The notes below the pieces were generated by a model. That model searched no databases. It was given only the letters and a program-made list of their open reading frames with translations, and was not told where the DNA came from. A stretch of 64,000 bases of DNA from Desulfofustis limnaeus (GTDB taxonomy: Bacteria; Desulfobacterota; Desulfobulbia; Desulfobulbales; Desulfocapsaceae), in the NCBI RefSeq assembly GCF_023169885.1, contig NZ_AP025516.1, positions 496,001-560,000 of the forward strand, read 5' to 3'. The position numbers and the translations under genes are program-made. The number at the start of each line of letters is the position of its first letter. The first letter of the stretch is position 1. Shown here in pieces: positions 8,307 through 16,498 of the stretch.

Positions 8307-8530
8307 GTTGCCGCAAAAGTTTGTGGCACCACGTCAGTTTGTTCAAAACGGCTGCGAGCGTCGCAGGGGATTCTGTCAGTTCGTACCCTGATCGAGGTCG
8401 ATCGCATGCGTCGGCAGTGGCTTGAGAACGTGTCGAGATGCGGGGAGACGGCAGCGGCTTTCGGGAGTTTTGGCTTGGTACCCACCGGTCGGTCCCATCG
8501 AATCAAATACCATTCCTGGTGAGGAAATCT

Positions 8531-9160
8531 ATGGCAGAGCAGTTGAAAGAAGATTTGGCGGCGGTTATCGCCGAAATGGAAAAGACGGTTGCCGAGTTTC
8601 CGGAAAACGTCATGGCGCAACACCATCTCGGACTTGTCTATATGAAGGCCGGCCGCATCGAAGAGGCGATTGCCTGCCTGCGCAAGGCTATCGAACTCGA
8701 TCCCCAATCTACCGAGAGTATGATCAATCTGGGCGCCATCTACTTTGGCCAGGGCCAGCTGAAAATGGCTGAAGACCTCAACAAAAAAGCGTTGTCGGTC
8801 AGTCCCCGAGCAGCCCAGGCGTACGCTAACCTCGGGTTGATCGCCCAGCAGAACAACGAACTCGATATCGCCATCGAGCATTACCAAAAAGCCATCAGCA
8901 TTGACGCCACGTTGGCCACGGTATGGCTCAATTTGACATCGGTGCTGACCATGAAAGGCGACGACGAGCGAGCCTTGGAGGCGGCGCAAAAAGGTCTCGA
9001 ACTGGATAGCGAGTCGCCGCTGGCCCATAACAATCTGGCGGTTGCCCTCTATTTCAGCGAACGTTATGCCGAGGCGCAGAAACACATGGAAAAGGCCCGG
9101 GAACTCGGTTATTCGGTCGACCCGAATTTTGTTGCCAGCCTGCAGGAAAAGCTGGCATGA
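8531..9160 (+). CDS. TPR-repeat protein
   Basis: A 209-residue soluble protein made largely of tetratricopeptide repeats, a scaffold for protein contacts. Repeat cores are readable: AQHHLGLVYMKAGRIEEAIA, then SMINLGAIYFGQGQLKMAED, AYANLGLIAQQNNELDIAIE and AHNNLAVALYFSERYAEAQK. The start at 8531 follows GGTGAGGAAATCT; the frame extends upstream to 8438 without a ribosome site. First gene of a run TPR, HEAT-like, TPR, ribE, ribBA, ribH, nusB. Binding partner unknown. Confidence 0.85.
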   Translation: MAEQLKEDLAAVIAEMEKTVAEFPENVMAQHHLGLVYMKAGRIEEAIACLRKAIELDPQSTESMINLGAIYFGQGQLKMAEDLNKKALSVSPRAAQAYANLGLIAQQNNELDIAIEHYQKAISIDATLATVWLNLTSVLTMKGDDERALEAAQKGLELDSESPLAHNNLAVALYFSERYAEAQKHMEKARELGYSVDPNFVASLQEKLA

Positions 9161-9194
9161 TCACCTTCGAGTCGGACGATAAGAGAGCTTTCCG

Positions 9195-10334
9195 ATGATG
9201 CATAAACTGGTGGTTAAAAAGCCGTGGTGCCCTTTCTGCGGGCAGACCGTGGCGCCCGCTGCCGATCTGCCGAACCGGAAGATGACTGAATTCAACGTGG
9301 GCAGGTGTCAGTGCGGCGCCGTCTATTCGTGTGATCCGACGGGGCATAATATCGGTGCGGCACTGGTTGAAACCCTGGTCTACGCCTGCGGCGACAATAG
9401 CGACCTGGCCTGGGAGCTGCTGCCCGAGGAAGACTATCTGACCGGTCGAATAGAGAATTACGACGAACACACTCACCAGGTGATCACCGCCGGCACCATG
9501 GAGGGGCGGTCGGTTCGCGGAGTTCTCTATTTTGTTCGTCTTCACCGCGAGATATCGGAGATTGCCGAGCGCTTGCGGCAAAAAAAGGACGAGACCGTCG
9601 CCTCCGTGTCGGCGGCAACGGGTTTCTCCGCCCCACCTGAGGAACCACTGCCGAGAGCAGACCGAGAGCGCCGTCGGGCCGATAAGAAACTGGTTCGCCA
9701 CTTGGCTGAAATGGGCGATGAGGATGGGCTGGTGGCGTTGTGTCTGGACGATCGCAAGGCCTTGCGCCTGTTGCAGCGGCTCCTCTATGACGGTGATTCC
9801 GACAATCGCTGGAGAACGGCGATGCTGGTCGGGCGGGTCTCATCGCGGGTGGCAACCCGCGATCCGGGACAGGTTTCGGAATTGCTGCACCGGCTGTTCG
9901 AGGCAGGATACGATTCGGCGGCAACCCCTTGGGGCATGATTGAAACCATTGGCGCCGTGGTTGCCGCACGGCCTGATATCTTTGGTGCCTTTACCCAGTA
10001 CCTGCCGGGGTTCATTGGCAACGAATCCACCAGGGTTCAGGCAATCTGGGCGCTGGGGGAAATCGCCGGAAAACGTCCCGATCTGGTGCGAAAACTCCCG
10101 TTTTACGGTTTATTCCCGATGCTGCAGCACGAACAGGCCGAAGTGCGCGGGCAGACGGCCCGGTTGCTCGGGCGGTTGGGGGCCACGGAGGCGAGCATGC
10201 AACTGCTCGGCCTTCACAACGATCAAGATGGGCTGGTCATTTGGGAAGACGGGACCCCTGTCCCGACCACGGTGGCTGAGCAGGCGGCCAAAGCGATGGA
10301 AAAGATTCAGCAGATACAGAAAGGAAACGCATGA
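9195..10334 (+). CDS. Zinc-ribbon plus HEAT-like repeat protein (possibly DVU0298-type)
   Basis: A 379-residue soluble protein. The N-terminus carries a likely metal site: C12-P-F-C15, then C38-x-C40 and C46. The middle region around 100-165 is charged. From about 165 to the end helical repeats of the HEAT/PBS-lyase kind follow (STRVQAIWALGEIAGKRPDL, then EVRGQTARLLGRLGATEASM). I recall a family of this shape conserved in sulfate reducers and named after Desulfovibrio DVU0298, but could not check it. The start is one of two adjacent ATGs (9195, 9198) after AGAGAG. Its last four bases overlap the next gene, so the two are translationally coupled. Confidence 0.7.
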   Translation: MMHKLVVKKPWCPFCGQTVAPAADLPNRKMTEFNVGRCQCGAVYSCDPTGHNIGAALVETLVYACGDNSDLAWELLPEEDYLTGRIENYDEHTHQVITAGTMEGRSVRGVLYFVRLHREISEIAERLRQKKDETVASVSAATGFSAPPEEPLPRADRERRRADKKLVRHLAEMGDEDGLVALCLDDRKALRLLQRLLYDGDSDNRWRTAMLVGRVSSRVATRDPGQVSELLHRLFEAGYDSAATPWGMIETIGAVVAARPDIFGAFTQYLPGFIGNESTRVQAIWALGEIAGKRPDLVRKLPFYGLFPMLQHEQAEVRGQTARLLGRLGATEASMQLLGLHNDQDGLVIWEDGTPVPTTVAEQAAKAMEKIQQIQKGNA

Positions 10335-10933
10335 GCAATCCGATTCAACCGATCGATACGATCGCACCGGCAACCGGGGCGGAGCAGAAAGAGAACAAAA
10401 GCCAGGCGCAACTGGATTTCGAGGAAGGGCGTGGTTACGTGGAGCGCGGTGAAGCAACCATGGCGGCGGTGTCGCTGCATAACGCGTTGCGCGGTTTTGA
10501 ACAAGCCGGTGATCAAGTCGGCATCGCCAACGCGTCCAACCAACTGGGGCATGTCTGTCTCCTGCAGAAGCAGTACGACAAAGCGGTGCTTCATTACCGG
10601 CGCGCCTGGGATATCTGCCAGGAACAGGGCGATGGCATGAGTCTGCTGACCCTGTCTCGTCAGTTTGTGGAGGTACACAAAGGCAAGGGGGACTACCGGG
10701 CGGCGCTGGATCAGTGTTTGGACCTGCTCGACAGTTACCAGCGGAACAATAACCCGAAGGGATCGGTGGAAATGCTTGAGCAGATGGCTGACATCTATAT
10801 CCTTGCCAAAGAGCCGGGCAAGGCTGCCGATGCGTTGCGCACCGCTGCCTCGATCCATGCCAATTTCGGGCACAGCAATATAGCCGAGGGCCTGCGTCGG
10901 CGGGCCAACGAACTAGCCGCGCAGGTTGAGTAA
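10331..10933 (+). CDS. TPR-repeat protein, translationally coupled
   Basis: A 200-residue protein whose ATGA start overlaps the preceding stop. Residues ~28-195 form TPR-like helical pairs: DFEEGRGYVERGEATMAAVS, then GIANASNQLGHVCLLQKQYD, SVEMLEQMADIYILAKEPGK and the closing NIAEGLRRRANELAAQVE. The first 25 residues are polar. The ribE start follows after only three bases, so it lies in the same operon as the riboflavin genes. The role is unknown; the tight coupling with the HEAT-like protein suggests a shared complex. Confidence 0.8.
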   Translation: MSNPIQPIDTIAPATGAEQKENKSQAQLDFEEGRGYVERGEATMAAVSLHNALRGFEQAGDQVGIANASNQLGHVCLLQKQYDKAVLHYRRAWDICQEQGDGMSLLTLSRQFVEVHKGKGDYRAALDQCLDLLDSYQRNNNPKGSVEMLEQMADIYILAKEPGKAADALRTAASIHANFGHSNIAEGLRRRANELAAQVE

Positions 10934-10936
10934 CGG

Positions 10937-11587
10937 ATGTTCACCGGGATCATCCAGGGCACAGGGACGATTATCGGCCGACGGTCGGCCGGAGGCGGTC
11001 TGTCCTGTGATTTTCGCACCTCATTCGTTTTCACCGAACCGGAGGAGGGCGAATCGGTGGCGGTCAACGGGGTTTGCCTCACCGCCTACGAAATCGGTCC
11101 CCATCGGTTCACCGCCGACATATCTCCGGAAACCTTGTCGCGGACGACCCTTGCCCATCTGGCGATGGGGCATCTTGTCAATTTGGAGCGGGCCTTGCGG
11201 CTTTCCGACAGGCTCGGCGGTCATCTGGTTTCCGGTCATGTGGATTGTATCGGCAGGCTTGCAGAAACAAGGCGACAGGGGGATTTTACCATTCTGAGTT
11301 TTTCAGTGCCGCGTCAGACGGATCGGTATATAATCGAAAAAGGTTCCATAGCCATCGACGGTATCAGTCTGACTGTCAACCAGTGCGGGCCGGGACGCTT
11401 CTCCGTCTCCATCATCCCGCACACCATGCAGGCGACTACGCTGGGTATCCTGAGGGTCGGGGGCACCGTCAATATCGAGGTCGATGTCATCGGCAAGTAC
11501 GTGGAGAAATTGCTCCAGGGTCGGAGCGGTCCGTCGGAAGTATCGGGCCTCAGTCCGTCGTTTCTTGCCGAGAAGGGTTTTCTATAA
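10937..11587 (+). CDS. ribE: Riboflavin synthase, alpha chain
   Basis: Predicted 216-residue enzyme that dismutates two 6,7-dimethyl-8-ribityllumazine molecules into riboflavin. It opens with the family hallmark MFTGIIQGTGTI. It has two lumazine-binding barrels in tandem, the first with SVAVNGVCLTAYEIGPHRFT, the second with GSIAIDGISLTVNQCG. The usual GGHLVSGHVD segment is present near residues 94-103. Starts three bases after the TPR gene and precedes ribBA. Confidence 0.96.
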   Translation: MFTGIIQGTGTIIGRRSAGGGLSCDFRTSFVFTEPEEGESVAVNGVCLTAYEIGPHRFTADISPETLSRTTLAHLAMGHLVNLERALRLSDRLGGHLVSGHVDCIGRLAETRRQGDFTILSFSVPRQTDRYIIEKGSIAIDGISLTVNQCGPGRFSVSIIPHTMQATTLGILRVGGTVNIEVDVIGKYVEKLLQGRSGPSEVSGLSPSFLAEKGFL

Positions 11588-11621
11588 GCTTGGGAAACAA
11601 GCAGAACAGGTGTGAGAGGTT

Positions 11622-12830
11622 ATGGCAGTCAGTCCCATAGAAGAGGTGATAAAGGATATACGGGCCGGCAGGATGATCATTCTTGTGGATGACGAGGATC
11701 GCGAGAATGAGGGAGATCTCTGTATGGCCGCCGAGGCGGTGACCCCCGAGGCGGTGAATTTCATGGCCACGCACGGCCGGGGGTTGATCTGTCTGACCTT
11801 GAGCGGGAACATAGTCGAGCAGCTGCGTCTACCGATGATGGTGGTCAATAACCAGTCCCCGTACGGTACCGGTTTCACCATCAGTATCGAGGCGCGTACC
11901 GGGGTGACGACCGGCATCTCCGCTGCCGATCGGGCCCGCACCATCCAGGCCGCCGTGGCGGTAAACGCCACGCCGCACGATATCGTCAGCCCGGGCCACA
12001 TCTTTCCACTGCGAGCCAAGGACGGAGGCGTCCTGGTCCGCACCGGGCAAACCGAAGGTTCCGTCGATCTCGCCCGCCTGGCCGGCCTGCGCACTGCCGG
12101 GGTGATTTGTGAGATCATGAAGGACGACGGCACCATGGCCCGTATGCCCGACTTGGAGCTGTTCGCCCAGAAACATGATCTCAAGATCGCTACCATCGCC
12201 GATCTGGTCGCCTACCGGTTGCATCGGGATAAGTTGGTGCACCGCGTGGCCGAGGCTCGGATACCGACCGAGCATGCCGGAGAATTTACCGCCATCGTCT
12301 ACCAGAACGACGTGGACGACCTGGAACATATCGCCCTGGTAAAAGGAGAGATACGCCCCGATTCCCGGGTCTTGGTCCGGGTTCATTCGGAGTGTCTGAC
12401 CGGCGATGTCTTCGGTTCCTCACGCTGCGACTGTGGCGGTCAATTGGAAGCGGCGATGCGGATGATCGACAAGGAAGGCAGCGGCATCGTGCTCTACATG
12501 CGCCAGGAAGGGCGTGGGATTGGTTTGATTAACAAGATCAGGGCCTACAAGCTCCAGGATGAGGAAGGCGTGGATACCGTCGAGGCCAACTTGAAACTGG
12601 GCTTCAAGGCTGATCTGCGCGATTACGGCATCGGTGCCCAGATCCTGCGGGACCTGGGGGTCACCAAGATGGCGATGATGACCAACAATCCGAAAAAGAT
12701 CGTCGGGCTCGAAGGGTATGGTATTGAAGTGGTGGATCGTGTGCCCATCGAAATGACTCCGGGAAAGGACAACAAGGAATATCTGTTGTGCAAGCGGGAT
12801 CGCATGGGGCACCTGATCCAGGTCAAATAG
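11622..12830 (+). CDS. ribBA: Bifunctional DHBP synthase / GTP cyclohydrolase II
   Basis: Predicted 402-residue fusion supplying both riboflavin precursors. The N-terminal half (to ~205) is 3,4-dihydroxy-2-butanone-4-phosphate synthase, with [14 protein letters not shown] and HTxxS-type segments around [16 protein letters not shown]. The C-terminal half is GTP cyclohydrolase II, with the zinc ligands in the spacing C-x10-C-x-C ([14 protein letters not shown]), the catalytic [10 protein letters not shown], and [16 protein letters not shown]. Strong GAGAGG-type site before the ATG. ribD is not in this window. Confidence 0.96.
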   Translation: MAVSPIEEVIKDIRAGRMIILVDDEDRENEGDLCMAAEAVTPEAVNFMATHGRGLICLTLSGNIVEQLRLPMMVVNNQSPYGTGFTISIEARTGVTTGISAADRARTIQAAVAVNATPHDIVSPGHIFPLRAKDGGVLVRTGQTEGSVDLARLAGLRTAGVICEIMKDDGTMARMPDLELFAQKHDLKIATIADLVAYRLHRDKLVHRVAEARIPTEHAGEFTAIVYQNDVDDLEHIALVKGEIRPDSRVLVRVHSECLTGDVFGSSRCDCGGQLEAAMRMIDKEGSGIVLYMRQEGRGIGLINKIRAYKLQDEEGVDTVEANLKLGFKADLRDYGIGAQILRDLGVTKMAMMTNNPKKIVGLEGYGIEVVDRVPIEMTPGKDNKEYLLCKRDRMGHLIQVK

Positions 12831-12868
12831 CGGCCGGCAATCGGTTCACAAAAGAGGAACAGGCAGTA

Positions 12869-13336
12869 ATGATACGATCTATCGAGGGCAACCTGAAGGC
12901 GGATGGCAAAAGATTCGGTATTGTCGTCTCACGTTTCAACTCCTTTATCGCCGAACGGTTGCTGGAAGGGGCATTGGACAGCCTGCGCCGCTCCGGAGCA
13001 GAGGACGGGAACATCACCGTGGTTCGGGTTCCGGGGGCCTTTGAAATCCCTCTGGTGGCAAAAAAACTGGCGCTGACCGGTTCCTACGATGCGGTCATCT
13101 GTCTGGGCGCGGTCATCCGCGGTGCGACGCCTCACTTCGATGTGGTGGTCAACGAGGTTTCCAAAGGAGCCGCCCAGGCCGGCCTGGAGACCGGCGTACC
13201 GGTCCTGTTCGGCGTTTTGACGACCGAGACCATCGAACAGGCCATCGAGCGTGCCGGAACCAAGGCCGGCAACAAGGGTGGCGAGGTGGCGGTGGCTGCC
13301 ATTGAGATGGCCAATCTATTACCATCGCTGCAATAA
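12869..13336 (+). CDS. ribH: 6,7-dimethyl-8-ribityllumazine synthase
   Basis: Predicted 155-residue enzyme that condenses the butanone phosphate from RibBA with the ribityl-pyrimidine; the family forms 60-mer or pentamer shells. Conserved parts: [35 protein letters not shown] (30s to 70s), and [17 protein letters not shown] with the catalytic histidine. Start at 12869 with GAGGA ten bases upstream. A terminator-like hairpin follows at 13361. Confidence 0.96.
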   Translation: MIRSIEGNLKADGKRFGIVVSRFNSFIAERLLEGALDSLRRSGAEDGNITVVRVPGAFEIPLVAKKLALTGSYDAVICLGAVIRGATPHFDVVVNEVSKGAAQAGLETGVPVLFGVLTTETIEQAIERAGTKAGNKGGEVAVAAIEMANLLPSLQ

Positions 13337-13360
13337 CAGAAATTCCAGAATTGGATTCGG

Positions 13361-13391
13361 AGCCGTATCCCGGACAACGGGTGCGGCTTTT
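13361..13391 (+). terminator. Possible partial terminator after ribH
   Basis: Stem AGCCG/CGGCT with a two-base internal loop and an inner CCCG/CGGG, followed by TTTTCTC. It sits 20 bases before nusB and may reduce rather than stop read-through. Confidence 0.5.
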
Positions 13392-13411
13392 CTCATAGGT
13401 GATCGGCGGTC

Positions 13412-13846
13412 ATGGGTACACGAAGGAAAGCGCGTGAAGCGGCCCTGCAATTTCTGTTTCAGGACGATTTCGGCGGTACGACGGAAAGCATGGCCGGCGA
13501 TGCATTGGACGACCGTTTCACTCGTTTCTGCACCTTCTACCAGGTCAGCAGAAAATCCCGGTCGTATGCGCTGGAACTGGTGCGCGGCGTGCTCACACAC
13601 AAACAGGATATCGACTCGATAATCAGGCAGAGTGCCACCAATTGGCGCTTGGAACGCATCGCCGGCACTGATCGTAATCTCCTGCGTGTGGGTATTTTCG
13701 AGCTGATCTATCAAGCCGATGTCCCGCCTCAAGTGGCAATCAACGAGGCGGTGGAGATTGCCAAACGATTCGGTAGCGACGATTCCCCTTCCTTCATAAA
13801 CGGCGTGCTGGATGCCGTCCAGCAGGGGAGATTGACGGCAGAATAA
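13412..13846 (+). CDS. nusB: Transcription antitermination factor NusB
   Basis: Predicted 144-residue helical RNA-binding protein that, with S10/NusE, binds boxA and prevents early termination in rRNA operons. It starts with the family pattern GTRRKAREAALQFLFQ, and the C-terminal part has DVPPQVAINEAVEIAKRFG and SPSFINGVLDAV. Its place after ribH is a common bacterial arrangement. Confidence 0.95.
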   Translation: MGTRRKAREAALQFLFQDDFGGTTESMAGDALDDRFTRFCTFYQVSRKSRSYALELVRGVLTHKQDIDSIIRQSATNWRLERIAGTDRNLLRVGIFELIYQADVPPQVAINEAVEIAKRFGSDDSPSFINGVLDAVQQGRLTAE

Positions 13847-14023
13847 CCCGTGTTCGCCGACTACTCCCGGTCCTTGTGCAGCGTTGCCTTCCTGGTCAAA
13901 AGTGCTGTTCGAAGGGAAGGACTTCTCTTGCAATTTCCTGCCATTGCAGGTAGACCTGTAACCAGGTGCCAATCATCGGAGTCGCTGCCCTTGATCCTTG
14001 CCCGATAGCGGTGGAGGTTGGCC

Positions 14024-14051
14024 ACGGCGCCGCACTGGTGCCGGCGTTTTT
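14024..14051 (+). terminator. Terminator downstream of nusB
   Basis: Stem ACGGCGCC with GGTGCCG-g-CGT (one bulge, one wobble), five-base loop, then TTTTT. It lies 180 bases past nusB and 38 before ftsK, so it probably closes the rib-nusB operon. Confidence 0.5.
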
Positions 14052-14088
14052 CCGCTCAACCCTGTTAACGTGGTGAATATTTCGTCCT

Positions 14089-16227
14089 ATGGCGACCGTG
14101 CAAGGTAAAAACAACCCCGGCTTCAGGCAGGAATTCGTCGGAGTCTTCGGTCTCTTTGTCACGACCTTTCTCTTTCTCAGCCTGTTTTCTGCACAGATCT
14201 CCGCTACCGGTAATTGGTGCGGCGAAGTAGGCCATGTCATAGCTCAGGTGCTGCTCGGCTTCACTGGCTGGGGTGCCTATCTGCTGACCGCCTTGCTGGC
14301 GGGAGCCTCGTTGATGTTTTTCAGTCCGACCATGACGTTTCAGCGGTTGCCCCAGGTGACGCTCGGGGTCAGCGGCGCGGTCATTGCCTGCTGTGGATTG
14401 TTGTCTTCTCTTGCCCTCTACGACGAAACACTGCTTGCAGCAGGGGGATTTCTCGGCCGGACCGTCTATCACCTGGCCATATCCGTTCTAGGCGGTATCG
14501 GAACGATACTGCTGCTGCTTCTGCTCCTCTTGATTTCGCTGATGCTGGCGGTACGATTCTCCCCCTATCGAGTACTTTGCCTGACCGGCCAGGCGCTTCT
14601 GGCGGCTGGCCGTTGGTTGTTGCTAGTGCCCGCCTGGACTTTCCAGCGCAGCCGGGCACTAGCCGGGACCGATCGGCGGCAGCGACGCGCGCCGGTTAAA
14701 AGGCCCCCGGAACGGGAGCCGGAAATCCGTGTTCAGGCCACCGGTCCAGTGGTCAAGGAGCCGCCGCGCCCGACTGGCTCCACCGAGCAGGATCCTGAGT
14801 TTCGGGCACAGCCGGTGGCCAAAGGGGAATGGAAACTACCCCCGCTTTCCTTGCTGGCGCGCAGCGAACCGGTGGCGGAAAAAGTGGGCAAGGACGTCTA
14901 CCTGAAGTTATCGCAGCAACTTGAACAAAAACTCAAGAACTTTGGGGTCTCGGGGTCGGTGGTCGGCATTTCCCCGGGACCGGTGGTTACCACGTACGAA
15001 TATGCTCCGGCCCCGGGAATCAAGATCAACAAGATCGTCAGTCTCGCCGATGATCTGGCCCTGGGACTGAAGGCGCAGTCGGTGCGGGTGGTCGGTTCGG
15101 TCCCGGGCAAATCGGCGCTGGGTATAGAGATCCCCAACGATGTCCGACAGGTGGTTGCCATCCGGGACTTGCTCGCTGCCGAGCAGTTCCGCAATCATAA
15201 GGCAAAGCTCGGTATCGCGCTGGGGCTCGATGTGGTCGGCAATCCGGTAATCGCCGATCTGGCCCGCATGCCCCATCTCCTCATTGCGGGTGCCACCGGA
15301 GCCGGAAAAAGCGTAGCCATCAACACCATTATCGCCTCCATCCTGTTCAATGCGACGCCTGCTGATGTGCGCTTTCTCATGGTCGATCCGAAACGGATCG
15401 AACTCTCCGGTTATGAAGGCATCCCGCATCTGCTGCATCCGGTGGTTGTCGAACCGAAATTGGCCAGCAGAGCCTTGCTCTGGGCGGTTCGGGAAATGGA
15501 GCGGCGGTACCGGTTGCTGGAGGAGGCGCGGGTCAAGAGCTTTGACTCCTACAACCTGACCATGGAGGAGAAGCTCCCCTACATCGTGATCATAGTGGAC
15601 GAGTTGGCCGACCTGATGATGGTGGCTTCCAAGGATGTGGAGACGGCTATTGCACGGTTAGCACAGATGGCCCGCGCCGCCGGTATTCATCTGATCTTGG
15701 CGACGCAGCGCCCTTCGGTTGACGTACTGACCGGTTTGATCAAGGCCAATTTCCCCACCCGAATCGCCTTCAAGGTCTCGTCGAAAGTGGACTCGCGGAC
15801 AATTATCGACACTTCCGGTGCCGAACATCTCCTCGGCATGGGGGACATGCTCTACATGCCCCCAGGTACGGCAATGATCCAGCGGGTGCATGGGGCCTAC
15901 ATTTCGGAAAAGGAGACCGGCGATCTGGTCGCCTTCTTAAAGGAGCAAGGCTCAGCGGTTTATGACGAATCGGTTCTCGAACAGGTGGAAGAGGGCGACG
16001 CTCTAACTAGTAACGGGAGCGAAGACGAGTACGATGAGCACTATGACGAGGCTGTTTCCTTCGTTTGTGAGTCTGGACAGGCCTCCATCTCCATGGTGCA
16101 ACGGCGTTTCAGGATCGGCTATAATCGGGCTGCTCGGATCATCGAGAAGATGGAGAGAGAGGGGATTGTCGGTCCCGCCGACGGGGCTAAACCACGTGAG
16201 GTATTAGCCCGCCATTCCTATGATTGA
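14089..16227 (+). CDS. ftsK: DNA translocase FtsK
   Basis: Predicted 712-residue septal DNA pump that moves chromosome ends and activates XerCD recombination. Four hydrophobic segments occupy about residues 18-165. A short polar linker follows (about 190-245, much shorter than in E. coli). Then comes the alpha/beta motor with Walker A GATGAGKSVAIN near 401-412 and Walker B IVIIVDELADLMM. The C-terminal winged-helix gamma domain (ISMVQRRFRIGYNRAARIIE) recognises orienting sequences. An in-frame stop close upstream fixes the ATG at 14089 as the first start. The ribosome site is weak. Confidence 0.95.
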   Translation: MATVQGKNNPGFRQEFVGVFGLFVTTFLFLSLFSAQISATGNWCGEVGHVIAQVLLGFTGWGAYLLTALLAGASLMFFSPTMTFQRLPQVTLGVSGAVIACCGLLSSLALYDETLLAAGGFLGRTVYHLAISVLGGIGTILLLLLLLLISLMLAVRFSPYRVLCLTGQALLAAGRWLLLVPAWTFQRSRALAGTDRRQRRAPVKRPPEREPEIRVQATGPVVKEPPRPTGSTEQDPEFRAQPVAKGEWKLPPLSLLARSEPVAEKVGKDVYLKLSQQLEQKLKNFGVSGSVVGISPGPVVTTYEYAPAPGIKINKIVSLADDLALGLKAQSVRVVGSVPGKSALGIEIPNDVRQVVAIRDLLAAEQFRNHKAKLGIALGLDVVGNPVIADLARMPHLLIAGATGAGKSVAINTIIASILFNATPADVRFLMVDPKRIELSGYEGIPHLLHPVVVEPKLASRALLWAVREMERRYRLLEEARVKSFDSYNLTMEEKLPYIVIIVDELADLMMVASKDVETAIARLAQMARAAGIHLILATQRPSVDVLTGLIKANFPTRIAFKVSSKVDSRTIIDTSGAEHLLGMGDMLYMPPGTAMIQRVHGAYISEKETGDLVAFLKEQGSAVYDESVLEQVEEGDALTSNGSEDEYDEHYDEAVSFVCESGQASISMVQRRFRIGYNRAARIIEKMEREGIVGPADGAKPREVLARHSYD

Positions 16228-16253
16228 CCAAGCTTCGCGAAGAATTAATTTCC

Positions 16254-16282
16254 TTGACAATTGTCGGACAACCCTTTATAAA
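16254..16282 (+). promoter_or_regulatory. Consensus sigma-70 promoter of aprBA
   Basis: TTGACA at 16254-16259, a 17-base spacer, TATAAA at 16277-16282: the best promoter in the window, as expected for the highly expressed APS reductase. Transcription should start near 16289, giving a leader of about 210 bases before aprB. Confidence 0.85.
16256..16271. promoter_or_regulatory. Symmetric operator-like element on the apr -35 box
   Basis: GACAATTGTC (16256-16265) is a perfect 10-bp palindrome overlapping the -35. The overlapping TTGTC-G-GACAA (16261-16271) is a second one. The three half-sites alternate with close spacing, as in binding sites of dimeric regulators. The regulator is unknown. Confidence 0.4.
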
Positions 16283-16288
16283 AAATTC

Positions 16289-16498
16289 TTGAGAAAATGA
16301 GTGAGCGTTCATTTTTTTGCATTGTACCGCGCTTCCCGGCAACGGTGGTGATCGGTTTTTATTTTAAACAGTTAACTACCTCCTGCAGCGGGGTGGTTGG
16401 CTGGGTTTTAGCAAGGTAGTAACAGAGTTTGCTTCGGTTTAAGTGGGTCCTGTATGGTCAGGGCCACAACAGTTAAAACAAACTGAGGAGGTAGTTTA
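16289..16498 (+). promoter_or_regulatory. aprBA leader with a Shine-Dalgarno-sequestering strand (candidate RNA switch)
   Basis: The strand at 16374-16384 (AACTACCTCCT) is a perfect 11-base complement of the aprB ribosome site at 16486-16496 (AGGAGGTAGTT). The same strand, taken as 16371-16381, can instead pair locally with 16392-16401 (ten pairs, three wobbles) or with 16414-16423 (about ten pairs, one bulge). A separate hairpin lies at 16443-16452 with 16459-16467. A G-rich run sits at 16390-16405. Pairing was worked out by hand without energies. I do not recognise a known riboswitch class. Confidence 0.55.
16294..16315. promoter_or_regulatory. Inverted repeat at the apr transcription start
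   Basis: AAAATGA (16294-16300) and TCATTTT (16309-16315), spaced by eight bases, just downstream of the -10. It could be an operator of a TetR/FadR-like repressor or the first hairpin of the leader RNA. Confidence 0.35.

Noticed and set aside
8307-8530. FMN riboswitch before the riboflavin operon
   Set aside because: The conserved segments of that riboswitch are absent from this leader and from the gap before ribE.
16233-16242. Palindrome CTTCGCGAAG after ftsK as a terminator
   Set aside because: Five pairs without a loop cannot form a hairpin, and no T-run follows.
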